Shown here: piece by piece, positions 37,993 through 50,471 of the stretch
How the letters are laid out: each line of letters opens with the position of its first letter
Numbering within the stretch: position 1 is the stretch's first letter
Assembly (NCBI GenBank): GCA_021396245.1
Contig: WNYE01000021.1
Location: 62,001 to 126,000 of the forward strand
Source of the DNA: Sporothrix humicola
Taxonomy: Eukaryota; Ascomycota; Sordariomycetes; Ophiostomatales; Ophiostomataceae
Reading direction: 5' to 3'
DNA: 64,000 nt
Position numbers and translations under genes: made by a program
Notes under the pieces: model-generated
Seen by the model: the letters and a program-made list of their open reading frames with translations, nothing else
What the model was told of the DNA's origin: nothing
Databases searched by the model: none

Positions 37993-39011
37993 ATGGCTGA
38001 GGCCGCCGCTACGGGCAACGTGCCGACCTTCAAGCTGGTGCTGGTCGGTGACGGTGGTACTGGCAAGGTAAGACCTTTTTTCCGACTTCGAATGGGCTGT
38101 TGATGGTCGTTTTTGCGGTTTCCGGAGCTCTTATGCTCTTATCCTGGACAGCCTTGCAGCCTCGTTTCTAGACAGTCTTGACAGCCTTTTCTCCCTATGA
38201 CGACAAACAGTAACATGCTAACCGCGCCGTGCGTGACTATAGACCACCTTCGTCAAGCGCCATCTGACGGGCGAGTTCGAGAAGAAGTACATTGCCACCC
38301 TCGGTGTCGATGTCCACCCTCTGGGTTTCACCACAGTAAGATAAACACCACCGCGTGGGTGTCGTCGCGCAATGCGCGATGCCCACCTTCGCTCTGCGTC
38401 CACACGCCTCCAGGCCAAGACTTGAAGCTAACATTGTACCCCCCCTCAGAACTTCGGCCCCATCCAGTTCGATGTCTGGGATACCGCCGGCCAGGAGAAG
38501 TTCGGTGGTCTCCGTGACGGTTACTACATCAACGGCCAGTGCGGTATCATCATGTTCGACGTGACGTCCCGTATCACCTACAAGAACGTTCCCAACTGGC
38601 ACCGCGATCTCGTCCGTGTCTGCGAGAACATCCCCATCGTCCTCTGCGGCAACAAGGTCGACGTCAAGGAGCGCAAGGTCAAGGCCAAGACCATCACCTT
38701 CCACCGCAAGAAGAACCTCCAGTACTACGATATCTCGGCCAAGTCCAACTACAACTTCGAGAAGCCCTTCCTGTGGCTCGGCCGCAAGCTGGTCGGCAAC
38801 TCGGGTCTGGTAAGTTGTCATCCTGCTATGTTGTCTCCCACTTTGTCATGCATCCACCCACTAACAACAACACCAGGAATTCGTCGCTGCGCCCGCTCTG
38901 GCTCCCCCCACCGCCCAGGTCGACGAGACTCTACTCGAGCAGTACCGCAAGGAGATGGACGCCGCTGCCAGCATGCCGCTGCCCAACGACGAGGACGATG
39001 ACGACTTCTAA
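37993..39011 (+). CDS. gsp1: Ran GTPase (Gsp1/Spi1)
   Basis: Small GTPase that drives nucleocytoplasmic transport and spindle assembly. Four exons, 37993-38067, 38243-38335, 38450-38809 and 38877-39011, encode 220 residues, the usual length. All junctions are in phase 0. The first intron is the longest (175 nt). All G motifs are present: P-loop GDGGTGKT (19-26, split by intron 1 after the Lys), effector loop KKYIATLGVDVHPL, DTAGQEKFGGL, NKVD and SAKSNYNFEKPF. The tail NDEDDDDF is the acidic C-terminus typical of Ran, and there is no prenylation box. Codon use is strongly biased to C-ending codons, as expected for a highly expressed gene. Confidence 0.97.
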
Positions 39012-40449
39012 ACGATTCGACATGTTTTCCTTTTCTTGTTGGCGGTAGTATCTTTATTTCTGCATGGTGCGCAGTGGAGGTGGTGCGCACAGGCATGCGT
39101 TGCCGCTGCCTCCGCAGATTTGGACAATTCCCTTTTTCCCTCTCTCGACGGAGCATGGCGGCAACGGGTGCTGGATGAGACTCGACGACGCTATGATGAT
39201 TGCACGAGGGGAATTTTTGCTTCTTACAGTTTGCAACAACGAACGAAAGGATAGATAGACCCAAAAAGGAATGAATAGTGAAAGAGTCGGGACCACAGCC
39301 ACACCAAACAACCATTTTCATTTTCTATGAGCATACGTGACTTGTGAGATCCGATGAGGAGGACGTGGATTACGAGCGAGCGGATGAAAGGCTGGGAAAG
39401 TAAAGCTTCACGGGATTGGCCCTGTTTTGCTTTATTTTCGCTTTCTTCTCCATAATTCTGCGGAGAGATCCAGAGCCTTGACAATGACTGGCCATCTCTC
39501 AGTACATTTTATTTGATTTTTGCTTTTCACCAACTTGCCTGGACAATTGGGCTGTAGATAGATTTAGGTAACTTATTATTTACTTTTTCATAGGCCGCTT
39601 CATAGCCCATGATGATTTGTCACATGAACACAACACGGCCGTATTACTTTTTTTGCCATTTTTGCAGCTCGTGGGCCTCTCAGCCGTGTCCGATGTCTTG
39701 CCGTTCGTCCTGGATCCCAAGAAGGCGGTGAGCTTCTGTCCATCTTGGCCGTCTCCTCGTCGTGGTCAAAAAGTGGCGGGCAGGATTTTTTTGCCCATTT
39801 TGGCGGGGCACCTTTGTTTTGGCAGCTGTGTCCACTGTTATTGCCAACCCTTTGGCCCTGGAAGGCCCTTTGAGCCCCTGTAGACTTTGGTGGAGGGGAA
39901 GCTTCTCAACGGTTCGATTCTGGACCCACACTGTCAAATAGTCACTAATAGCACTGTATGCACTGTACGAACGACATCTGATCATGAACATGGATGGACA
40001 CGATGCATCGTCGCGTCGATATCGACCGCATATAAAACAGTTGAAGCAAATTTTTGCATTTATACTGGTTTTTTATTAGTTAAATAATAATTTCCGTCAG
40101 TTGCCTTATGAAATATAAGCAAAGAACGCGCAGAATTCCGCATAATACCGGGTCCGGCGCGAGATGTTCCGTTTATTGATATCACTCGGCCACCGTGTCC
40201 ATGACGTCTCTTTTGTGTGGAGGTGCACTTGAGGCTCCGTAGATGTATTCTTATGGTTTATTTAATGTGCAAATGTTTTTCTGTGTTTTTTAAGGAAATA
40301 ATTTCGCCTGTCGAGAGGGTATTTTAGCTCTGGGTTCGAAAAATTATAATTCCGTTTTGGATTGTTTATTTGGCGAAAAAGAACACCACAACATTTATTT
40401 TTTTCAAAAAAACGAGAAAGGGTCACAAAACCACCACAACACGTGTAAC
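39012..40449. other. AT-rich spacer between Ran and the carboxypeptidase
   Basis: The left part is the 3' flank of Ran. From about 39.9 kb the sequence becomes clearly AT-rich, with poly-T and TTTATT words, up to the carboxypeptidase start. No coding region was seen. Confidence 0.55.
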
Positions 40450-42866
40450 ATGAAGTCAGTATTATTAAGAATATTTACTGTACTACATTTGACGGGACAG
40501 ACTACAGCCAGAGCAGGGTCATTACCACAGCCTCGCCTCCACGATGTCTTCACGAATGAGACCTTCGCCAGAGTACCAATCTCGAACACGGCCTCTGTCC
40601 GATACAGAGATCCGGGAACAATATGCGAGACCACGGAGGGCGTTAGAGAGCTTGTAGGTTTTGTCGACCTTGACAACGAAACTGGCAGCAATGAGGCCTC
40701 CAGCTATTTCTTCTGGTTCACCGAGGCCCGACACGACGCCGATACGGCGCCTCTTACCATGTGGTTGAACGGCGGGCCGGGCTCAGACTCTCTACTAGGT
40801 CTCTTTGGAGGTAGGCTCCTAATACAAGACCCAAAATGACAGACATCTAATCATTTGCAGAGATGGGGCCATGCAAAGTGGCGGATGATTTAAATACAAC
40901 GGTTAATCCTCACTCATGGTCTGAGGCATCCAATATTCTCTTCTTATCTCAACCAGTTGGCGTTGGCTTCTCATACAAGTCCCATTCTGGCAACGGCAGC
41001 AGCACTGCACCAGCCATAGACACGTCGAAGAAGGCTGCCGTAACAGCCTGGCATGTTCTTCAAGCTTTCATGCAAGCACTGCCAATTATCGACGCAAAAG
41101 TTCAGACGAAAACGATCCATCTCTGGACAGAAAGGTATGTATACCACGAGAATGTGCTTTACACACCAATAGATATACTGACCGTCTAAAATGTAGCTAT
41201 GGCGGACATTATGGGACAAGTAAGCTTTCTCTCGCGAAAACAACGCTCTGTTGATAGCTTGATCACTTTCCTAACGCAGATGCAGCTTTCTTTCGGTATT
41301 TCCACGAGATGAACGAAGGAATAAAAAACGGGTCGATGAGTGGCATTCCTCTCGACCTTGGAACGTTGGGCATTGCCAGTGGCATTATTGACGCTCTTGC
41401 TTAATTTCCCAAGGTGCGTGCAAATGCCTCCACCAGAGCGTCTTAAGCTCAACTAGCAGCTAACGTGGGCATCTCTAAATAGTTCCCAGAATTTGCAGCA
41501 AACAACACCTACAATATCACGCTTGTTCCCGAGGAAGGTGGGACTATGAGGTTCAGCTTTATTTTTCCCTCTACAAGTAAAAAGCTGACTTCTTACGCTC
41601 GCATTCATAGTCTCAAAGTATATGACCTTTGCCTGCCATATGCCAAATGGCTGCATCGATCAGGTGAAGCAATGTCGCGAGGCATATTTGCATGATAGCA
41701 AAAGGTCAGTTATTGCATATTTGAAAGAGTTGTTTACTGCGAGTTAAAGTGCTTGCCTCTCGTGCTATTAAATTGCAAAATAGCAGTGTACGGCATCGTA
41801 TGGCAGAACGAGATGAATGCATTCTTGCTAACTGACCAAAAGCTCCAGTACCATTGCTCGCTGCGCTGAAGCAACATACATGTGTAAGTGGGCCACGTGC
41901 CTTGCACTTCTTCAAAGCATTTGTGTATTTCAATGAGCAGCAATAATTAAGAGATGCCCATTCCAGGCAGGGACAATGTGGAGGGCCCCTACTACTTTTA
42001 CGGCAGCCGGAACCTGTACGACGTGCGCCGGCCGGCAGACGACCCGATCGTGCCTCAGTCGTTTGTAGACTTTCTCAATCTGCCATCGACCAGGGCAGCT
42101 CTTGGAGTTGACAGCATAACGGAGCTCGCGGCGGCCGCGCCGACGTCGCCTGCGTTTGCGTACGCTGCACAGAGCGAGGAGGTGTACGACGCCTTTACAC
42201 GCGCGGGAGATTACGTCTTCCCCAGTTTTCTGGCCGATCTCGAGTATCTGCTTGAGAACGACATTCGCGTGCTGTAAGAGTGACATGCCGGAGGCAAGAC
42301 TTGAGAGATGGGATAACAGCGCAACACTCTGGGCTTAAAGCTTTGAGTTGCACGTTGTTTGCCCCTTGTTTGGCCCCTTGCTAACAAGAGATACTCCCTT
42401 TGTCTACTTGTAGGCTGATGCATGGCGACGCCGACTATATTGCAAACTGGTGAGTTGCAAACGTCGAGTGTAAAAATGGTCCACGAAGCCCTGATAATAA
42501 TGGATTCTCATGCATTTTAGGTTTGGCGGTGAGGCGGTCTCCCTGGCCCTCTCCTACCCACAGTCGTTTCTCTTCCAGGCCACGCCCTACACGGCGCTTG
42601 TCTTTGAGGATCCAGACAGCCCTGACAGTGTCAATGGCAATGGGAGTGTAAAGGTGCACGGCAAGGTACGCGAATATGGAAACCTCAGTTTTGCCGTTGT
42701 GTACGACGCCGGCCATTTCCTGCCATTGGACAAGCCTGCTCTGGCCCTCGAAATGTTTCGACGCGCCGTGACCAGCCTCGATCTGCCGACGGGACGCGGG
42801 CCCACGAACAGCACGGCCGTGCCTTTTGTACCCGACTCACCCTTGTTAGCAGCACCAAAGTCATGA
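40450..42866 (+). pseudogene. Secreted serine carboxypeptidase (peptidase family S10) with an in-frame stop
   Basis: Ten exons can be read: 40450-40810, 40861-41134, 41197-41219, 41280-41413, 41483-41537, 41611-41704, 41843-41883, 41967-42273, 42414-42449 and 42521-42866, 557 codons in all. Introns are 50-138 nt and every junction keeps frame. The protein starts with a likely signal peptide (MKSVLLRIFTVLHLTGQTTA). It carries WLNGGPGSDSLLGLF, the catalytic Ser in ESYGGHYG, the catalytic Asp in MHGDADYIANWFGG and the His in YDAGHFLPLDKP. Cysteines and probable N-glycosylation sites fit an extracellular or vacuolar enzyme. The defect is TAA at 41402-41404 in exon 4 (IDALA-stop-FPK), in a segment that is normally coding in this family. 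Translation would end before the catalytic Asp and His. Everything else looks intact, so this is a recent loss, a polymorphism or a sequencing error. Confidence 0.75.
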
Positions 42867-44844
42867 TCAATTACGTCGTACCTTTTGTCCTTTCGTGCGA
42901 CGTACTTCACATGTACGGAGTACTTGTACGACGTACAGAGTACTGTCGTAATGTAATCTCTTTCGACCAGACTTTGGGACGCGACATGGATGTGCAATGG
43001 CCAGATGGGGGAAGATGGGGGACGTTAAAAGGGACACGCAGCCGAAGACGCGACCCCGCCTACTATTAATACTTAATACTCTGCATGTGACAGGAGAGCA
43101 CCAGCCGATCCGGGATGGGCGGTGAGTGGGTGAGGTGAGAGGACATGCACTTTAAGATGAGTGCTCGGGCCAAGACGGTTCTCTCGTGCCAAGGCAGCCT
43201 GGTTGGCGTCTGGTACTTTGCCTGGCTTTTTTTTCTGAGTGTCTGGTCTTTTTCTTCTTGATGAGGTCGCGTTGGTGCAGCGTTGCAAGGAGGCGGGCCG
43301 GTCTTGTTTGGTACGTTCTGCAGACGTTGGGTGACGAGTGAGAGAGAAGAGAACAAAAGATTAAAATAAGGGAGGGCCCGTGTCTGTTTGAGGTTCACCT
43401 TTGGTGAACAGAGTTTGCATAGGAGAAAGCACGGAAAGAGGCAAGAGCGAGACACAAAAGGGAGTCTGGTGGGAAAGAGAGAGAGGAAGGGGCCAGGGCC
43501 AGGAAGGCGCTGCTGCGCTGGACCCGCCGGCACGACGACGACGCGACCCAGCAGGTGCAAGTCTGCAACAGGCACGGAGTATGGTACTGAGCTCCTGCCC
43601 TGCAGCGAATGACGCAGGTCGGCAGGGCACTAATTTACGGAAAGTGCCATTGCACGGGCAATTGCCAACACGAAAGAAATAAAATTCAATTGAAAGAGCA
43701 AAAACGAGAAAGAAGAGCAGGAACGAAAAGAATAACATGGCAAGAACAACTGACAATGATTGCGCGCTTCTAGGTGAAGAAAATGGAAAGAGGGGGCGTC
43801 TCATTAAGACGAGACCGGGGGTTGGAAATAAACGCGCTCTAAAAAGGGCCTCTTTGGCTTGAAAATTGAGAACCGGCAGGAGCTGCTCTCTGTAATTAGA
43901 GTCGTCTGGTCAACCAGCCCAGCGGGTCTGTTTGCTTAATTGCCTATTCGGGGCATAAGAGCTTTCAGCGCGTCTCCTGATTGGCCAACGCGAATGACAA
44001 GGGAAAAGGCACGAGCATGGGTGGGGCTACCCGCTGCGTCACGTAAAAAGCTGCTGCAGGGCAATCTTGCTCTTTAGCTGCAATATGGGGGAGCTTGCAG
44101 GAAAGCACTTTCCCAGGCGCGCCGCAGCGATGTCCACTGCAATGCGAAAGTGTTTTCAAGTAATACTCTGTAAATACTGGTAAGCACGACCGAGCCCAAT
44201 TTCCAGGAACATCGTGTTTTTGTAGTTAACTTCACTGTAAGAGGGAAGGAGAGATGGAGAGCAAAGACGCGTCTGAAGTGCAATACCGAATTGGCGAGGC
44301 AGGAACGACGGCCACACGTTGCACACTGGCAATTGGAAAGAGGAGGGGCGTGGGCAACAAGCAATTAAATGGCTTTGCAATACAAAGCTGCTTAGGGAAA
44401 GTGAGGGGAGATACTTAAAATACAGCAGCCGGGGTTTTAATATGCACGAGAAATGGGAACCACTAGTTAGACACTCCGCAGCAATGCTTGCTGGGGCCAC
44501 TACACCTTTGCCCAGAATCCACTGCTACAACACGCTTCGCGGTTCTCGTGTCTCTTGTATATTGTATATTTTGTGGGCGTCTTAGAGCGTTTCTCGTGTC
44601 TTGCTTGATCCGCTTTCCCAATCGCGCTTGCCTTACCTCTAGGTCGCTGCTTCTCTTTCTCTTTTTACTCCTCCTTCCTGCTCTTCTTGAATTTCGATCT
44701 CTTTCCTCTTCCCCTGCTTCTTCGTTCCTTCCTTTTATGCCTCTATTCTAGAGCGACGCGTTACGAACGCTTCCACTCGTTTAAGCCCTCGCCAACTTCT
44801 CTCGCCTTCGTCCTCGTCTTCGCCTCATTGTCTCCTCACCCACC
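42867..44844. other. Intergenic region upstream of the homeodomain gene
   Basis: Just after the carboxypeptidase, at 42912-42945, there is a cluster of GTAC-containing words (TACGGAGTAC, GTACGACGTAC, AGAGTACTG). From about 44.5 kb the + strand is C/T-rich, the leader of the homeodomain gene. No coding region was seen. Confidence 0.55.
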
Positions 44845-47102
44845 ATGGAATCCGAACTGCCCGCCACGTCCCCGGCCGTGGCCACCCGGCCGGACGCCGA
44901 CGCGTCAAACGAACCACTCACATCGTCACCACGGAGCAGCGACAGCAGCAACAACGACAAGGCCGACGAGTCTATGGCCCTTTCTTCCGACGCCGGTGAT
45001 CAGAGCATGCTTCGGCATCCTAAGGGAAAGCGGAAGCGCACCGCGTAAGTATATGCTGGACGCGTCCTCAAGATGCTTCTGACACACTATGCTTGATATA
45101 TTTTATATGCCATGACTTGGAGTCAACTGCATGCAAAACATATTGGATATTATAGGACAGCACAACTGACAGTATTTTTCTCTTCCAGAGCCAAGGATAA
45201 GTCTATTCTCGAGGCCGCCTACCTGGCAAACCCCAAACCCGATAAGACTGCGCGTTTGGACATTGTCAGCCGGGTGTCGTTGAACGAGAAAGAGGTCCAG
45301 GTATGTTATGTCTTTATGTTATGAGGAATATCCCCATATTCCAAGTGCAACTTGACGCGCTTCAACGCGAGTAATATCGTATGCTAACCACTACCCTCAC
45401 ACAGATTTGGTTCCAGAACCGGAGGCAGAATGACCGCCGCAAGTCTCGTCCGCTCTCTCCCCAGGAAATTGCCGCCCTCCGGTACGGCGGCATGCACGCT
45501 CTTTCTTCCGACCCGACGACACCTTTCGGCCATGCTTCTCTCTCCCAGCACTCGTCCTTTTCTTCTGACGGCCACGGCGCGTCTTCGCCCCCGCACTACA
45601 ACCAGTTTACTTCCGCCTCCATGCCTGCCACTATGCCCTCGACGACGCCCGTATCTTCTCCCGAAATTGGCCCTTGGAACCCCGACGCTCTTGCTCAACG
45701 CCAGCAACAGGAAATTAACGACCGCAATGCCGCATCGGATGCAGTTCAGACACCTTCTGGCCCCCACTCCTTCTCGAGCTCCATGAGCTCCGTCGGCTAT
45801 CTGGCCAACCGCTGGAATATGCATAGCTCCTTCTCCACGCCGTCCTCCTTGAGTGGAGGTAACGGTCCCTCGCCAAATGGCGACAACTCCCGGGACGAGT
45901 CAGTAAGACTCGAGCCGTTTGTTCACCCCGCATCATCAACTCCTGTCCTCCCCCCTCCTTCACAACAGCACCTTCCTTCACAGCAGGCCCAGCAGCGCCC
46001 ATTCCGCCTATCCCTGTCTCTTGAAGGCAAGGCTGAAGTAATTGCAGGCCAATCACCATCCCCTCCCCGGCGTTTGCCTCCTCCAAACCCCACAGTTGAT
46101 ATCGGCAGACCGACGGGTAGCAGCAGCAGCAACAGTAGCGATAGCCCGCTCCCGTCGCTTCCTGCTATCCGCCGGTCTGGTCTCAGCCGCAGCCAGTCGG
46201 CCCTGCCTAGCTTCGGTCTTACGCTCCCGCCCATCTCTAGCTTGACAAACTCGCTAGCTAGTGGAGCGGCTCCTCCTCCTATGCCCCAGCCTTCCCACCC
46301 GCCTCGCTTGCTACGCGGTCGCTCGCGTGACGTGCATGCATGGGAGTCCGTTTGCGACGCAGAGACGCGTGTTGACGACGAGCTCAGCGCCCACGCCGAG
46401 CAGGAGGCAAGTGGCTCGGCTATTGCCGCGATCAGCCTTCTGCGCTCAACTTCATCGATGAGCAATTCCTCTGCGACGTCCTCTTCCTCTGCTCTCCAGC
46501 CCAACGGCCACAAGCGTAATGTGTCGTCTCGGTCAGGCATCCCGAGACCTGGTATGAAGCGGGCCAAGCTTGGCCGTGCCCTGAGCAGCGTCGCTCGTAT
46601 GCAGAACGTGTCCAACACCCGCGACTCATGGCAGCAAGATGGTAGCAAGGACAAGGTCTGGGTCGATGACGAGAAGAAGAAGAAGCTCAAGCTGTCTACG
46701 CTGCTTTCTGGAAACGACTCCGACAAGGAGAACTGGAGCCCGGACGAGGATGGTCGCCCCAGACAGGGCCTTTACGGTTCTAGCAACCTTGGCAACAATA
46801 GTCGCCGGCCGTTGCCATCGTCCCGTAACGGCCAGCAGCAACGCCCAGTTCTGGGAAGCAACAAGAACGCCCAGCTGGCTACGCGTGTGACCGGTGGCAA
46901 GGGTGCCGCCTTTGATGCTGCTGACATCTATGAGGATGGTGGCTCTCCGCCAAAGCGTGCCCAGCTGTCTCGGGCCGCCACGGTCTCTGCTCCGGAGGAT
47001 GTTCAGCGCTTTATGCATGGCGCTCAAGTCAGCCCGGGCAAGAAGGGCGACATGGACTGCATTGCCGGCCTCTTGTCACTGTCGCAAGGCAACTGGCGCT
47101 GA
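44845..47102 (+). CDS. Homeodomain transcription factor, Yox1-like
   Basis: Three exons, 44845-45044, 45189-45300 and 45405-47102, encode 669 residues. Introns of 144 and 104 nt cut the homeodomain twice; the second lies just before recognition helix 3. The homeodomain spans about residues 60-120: KGKRKRTAAKDKSILEAAYL at the start, then KEVQIWFQNRRQNDRRKSRP with the invariant W-F-N-R of helix 3. The rest is Ser/Pro/Gln-rich and probably disordered, as in Yox1/Yhp1 and related fungal factors. A KEN motif (SDKENWSPDEDG, about residue 545) and a C-terminal block AGLLSLSQGNW stand out. The family in yeasts represses cell-cycle genes. The exact orthology here is an inference. It is convergent with the NAD kinase gene. 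Confidence 0.88.
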
Positions 47103-48432
47103 AATAGCGCGTCAGGCTAAAGTCGAAAGTAACACTTGACAGAACAGGGCATGCCGCTACGATAGCTGTCAGAATATCTCTCGACTAGGACAATCAAGTC
47201 TAATGAATTAAAGATACCACACGAATGGCGCCAAATGCCACAATGTGGTACCTCAACTACCTGAACTACACATTAGTGACGGGCCGCTACGCAACATACC
47301 CGATGCCGATTTACGAACGCACATCCACACACCGACTAGCACCGAAAACGTGATCATCTACGTGGGAAAAAACGGAGTTTCTTATTTACTCGGGGCGGCG
47401 GGCAATCTTTCTTCTTTCTTTCTTCTCTCTGTAATACCAACAACGTGTGAGGTTCGGGACTTTTACTTTTGGGTCGGTTGCGCAACATTTAATGTTGGAT
47501 ACGATTTACTACTTCTTTCTTCTTCTTCCCTTATTGACGAATATCTGTGCTCCTTACTTTTCCTTTGTCCTGTCCTTTCCTTTGCGTCTCCTTTTCCCTT
47601 GTCCTTTCTTCGTCTCTGCGTCTCGTCTTTCTTTTTTTTTTCTCTCTCTTTCTTTTGTTCGAGCCGGTGTTTGTTTTCCGTTTTAACGTGACCAAAGGAT
47701 CTGATCTGACTTTTCATCTTTCCCTCACTTTTGTCAAGAAAACAACGATGTGAACGATCGGCCGGGGCTTAATGTTTTATTTTATTACACTTTTCCTTCC
47801 TCCTCCTCTCTTCTCTCTGTTTCATCTGGACCAGTGTCTCTGTACCCAGATCAGTTTACTGGACTCGGATTGAAACGTGAAAGGCTTCTCTGGCGCTTGG
47901 GGCTTATATCTGTGTGTGATGTACAAAACAGGGGCTGTTCTTTCTCTTTCCTTCTCTTGGATACGGTGATCTATTTCCTTTGTCCTCAGATATTACAATA
48001 TAAAAAATTATAAATGCAACCAGTGAAGTGGTGCTTCCAATACTGGCGAAGCGAATCTGTCCGGTTCTTCGATCATTCGAGCTCTATATAAATATATATG
48101 ATGTTTGTGTGTATGTGTGTGTTGTGCGTTGCATGAGATCCCTAGCAATAAATACAAAACAAGACAAATGTTTCCAACAGGCTATGTACAAAGGAGAAAG
48201 GCAAATCAAAGAAAGGATGAAAATGTGCAGTCCCTCAACAATGTTCGGTCGTATCAATCATGTACAGAAGGAAAAAAAGAGGCGAGTGCAAGGCTGACGC
48301 TGACACTCTATGAAGGCGAGGAGATCATGGAGTCTCTACTCGCGGAACAGTCGTGTATGTTCGACGTGTTCTTGGAAATGCAATGAATGCTATGCTATGC
48401 AATGCAATGCTTGGTTGAAAAGGAGGAAGCTT
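47103..48432. other. Convergent 3' region between the homeodomain factor and NAD kinase
   Basis: The two flanking genes point toward each other. The + strand has T/C-rich runs at 47.4-47.7 kb and AT-rich parts near 48.0 and 48.08 kb. No coding region was seen. Confidence 0.55.
48387..48411. repeat. Tandem pentanucleotide repeat (ATGCT/ATGCA)
   Basis: Five consecutive 5-bp units, ATGCT or ATGCA, lie just beyond the stop codon of the NAD kinase gene, probably in its 3' UTR. Confidence 0.85.
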
Positions 48433-50471
48433 TTACATGCCGAGAAGACTCATCTGGCGCCGCAGAGGGCTGGCAGCAACACTGCCCTCCTCGCTGGCAT
48501 AATAGCCCGAGTCGGTGTCAATGTCCCAGTCAACCTCGTCCTTGGAGGCCAGGTCGCTGGTGCTCTCGCCCAGGCCAGCGTCGAAGCCCTTTTGGGTGGC
48601 GGCGCGGGTGTTCCAGCGCAGAGTGCGCGAGACAGAGTTGAACCACTCAGTGTCGGTGCGAGTGACAGTGGGGAATGGGTACTGGGAGGCCGTAATGGTG
48701 ACGCAGTCGCCCTGCTTCAGCTCGACACGGCCCTTGCCATCAAAGGCACAGTAAGCAGTGGCACGGCTGTTGCGTGGAATCGACACACGCAGGAGCATCG
48801 TATCCGAGAGAACCATGGGACGGAAAGAGAGTGTGTGAGGGCAGATCGGAGTAAGCAGGATCGCAGGGATGTCCGGGTGCACAAGCGATCCGCCGGCGGA
48901 CAGAGAATAAGCAGTGGAACCTAAAGAAAAGAAGTGTTAGAATGAGCGGTGAGACATTTAAGACGTTGAAAATAAAACAAAACGGAAACTTGTGGCGGCT
49001 TACCTGTCGGTGTGGAGAAGATGCAACCGTCGGCTTGGACAACGGTTAGAAGCTCGTCGTCGCCGTACAGCTCCAGGTTGGAAACATAGGGAGACGGGCC
49101 ACGGTCGATGACGAGCTCGTTGAGGACCTCAAACTGCTCACCCTCCTCGGGCTGCTCACCAGGGGTGGTGCCATCGCGGTAGACGGTGCAAGTGAAACGC
49201 ATGCGCAAATTAACGCGCATACCCTCGTTGCCCATGATGCGGTCGAGGTGGTGGCGGAAACGCTCAAACTCGAACGTTGTGAGGAAGCCGAGACTTCCGA
49301 GGCTGAACGACAGCACTGGAGGCACAATGCGCTGGAACAGCCACGATGTGAAGAGGACGGTACCGTCGCCACCGAGCGTGATGACGAGATCAAACTTCTC
49401 GGGCTGGCTCCAGCAGAGATCGGGAGTCCAGTACCGCAGCATAGACTCGAAGCGAGGATCAGCAGCAACAAGGCTGGAGGCGCCAAAGCGCTTCGAGTTG
49501 CGCAGCTTGGCATCGACGTAGACATTGACGCCGACATCCGAGCCATAGCGAGGAGTGGAAAGGAGCCACTGCGCAAGCTCGCGCGTCAGGACGACGAGTT
49601 GGTTGTCGCGTGCCTTGGTGACAATCATAATGTTGCGAACAGCACGGCGAATAGGCCGGCGCTGCAGCTGCTTTGAGACCTCACGGACGCCCGTGGCGGT
49701 CTGCACAAGGCGCGAATGCGACATGTACTCGTCGTTCTTGATTTCCTCCAGAACCTTTTCAATGTCGACGGCGTCGTCGAAGCGCTGGTGGTAGTAACAG
49801 GGCGACTTCAGCCCAGAAAAGGCGGCTGCCGCAGCAGTCGTCGTGGGCGTGGCATTGTTGCGCAGAGCCAAGTCGTTGAGCGCATCGCAAAGCTGCTGCG
49901 ACGAGGACTCCTTGCCAGTGGTAGGCTGGAATTGCGCAGTCGTCGGGGGCTGCAGCGATGTCGGCTGCTGCTGCGCGGCTGCGTCTCCACCGGCAGCCGG
50001 CTGGCTGTCAGAGCCAACCTCGACAACCGGCAGTGAGGCTTGCATGGTGGCGTTGAGCACGCTGCTGAGAGAAAGAGCTTCGGGCTTGTGGTTTCGTGCG
50101 ACAGAGGCGAGAGCCTTGATGATCGTTTGGCGGGGGACCGTGTCAAGAGTGCCGTGGTGGGCGCGTGCCGACTGGGGTCTGCGCAAAGCGGCGGGCTCGC
50201 CTAGGCGATCCGCATGCTGTTGAAGCGTCTGCTGGTCCCGTTGGTCGTTTGTGGTTTGCGATTCCAGACGGCCTTCAGATTCTGTCGGGCTGCCGCCGGC
50301 GAAAAAGGTAGGCGGCGATGCAGTGTTATATGAAGTTCTGGGGCGCTGATCCGTGGGGATGTCAGTGCGATCGGTTGAAGAGTGAATCAGCGACTCCAGC
50401 CCTTCAAGAGGCGTCGTGTGCGCCAAGGCAGGGTGGATTGCAGTCGAAGGCGAGGAAACTCGGCTAGCCAT
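48433..50471 (-). CDS. NAD(H) kinase
   Basis: Phosphorylates NAD or NADH to NADP(H). Exons 50471-49004 and 48920-48433 encode 651 residues. The 83-nt intron has a GTAAGC donor and CTAAC branch and splits the Gly of the conserved PTGSTAYSLSAGG. The catalytic GGDGT motif (DLVITLGGDGTVLFTSW) lies near residue 368, followed by PPVLSFSLGSLGFLT. The first 200 or so residues are low complexity (Ser/Gln/Pro), and the C-terminal tail is acidic (SKDEVDWDIDTDSGYY). No mitochondrial presequence is obvious, so a cytosolic Utr1/Yef1-like enzyme is more likely than the Pos5 type. The start is the first ATG in frame, and the upstream sequence is pyrimidine-rich in the gene's sense. Confidence 0.94.

Noticed and set aside
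40325..40350. GGTTCGA word resembling a tRNA B box
   Set aside because: The bases after it (AAAAT) do not fit the B box, and no A box or cloverleaf could be drawn. Similar words near 22604, 35572 and 53787 fail in the same way.
41758..41842. Alternative exon in the carboxypeptidase starting after the TAG near 41783
   Set aside because: Reading on from it gives unrelated residues and a stop; the later acceptor at 41842 gives the family-like STIARCAEATYMC and keeps frame.
45923..46726. 267-codon open frame on the - strand
   Set aside because: Antisense to the homeodomain gene, explained by its codon bias.
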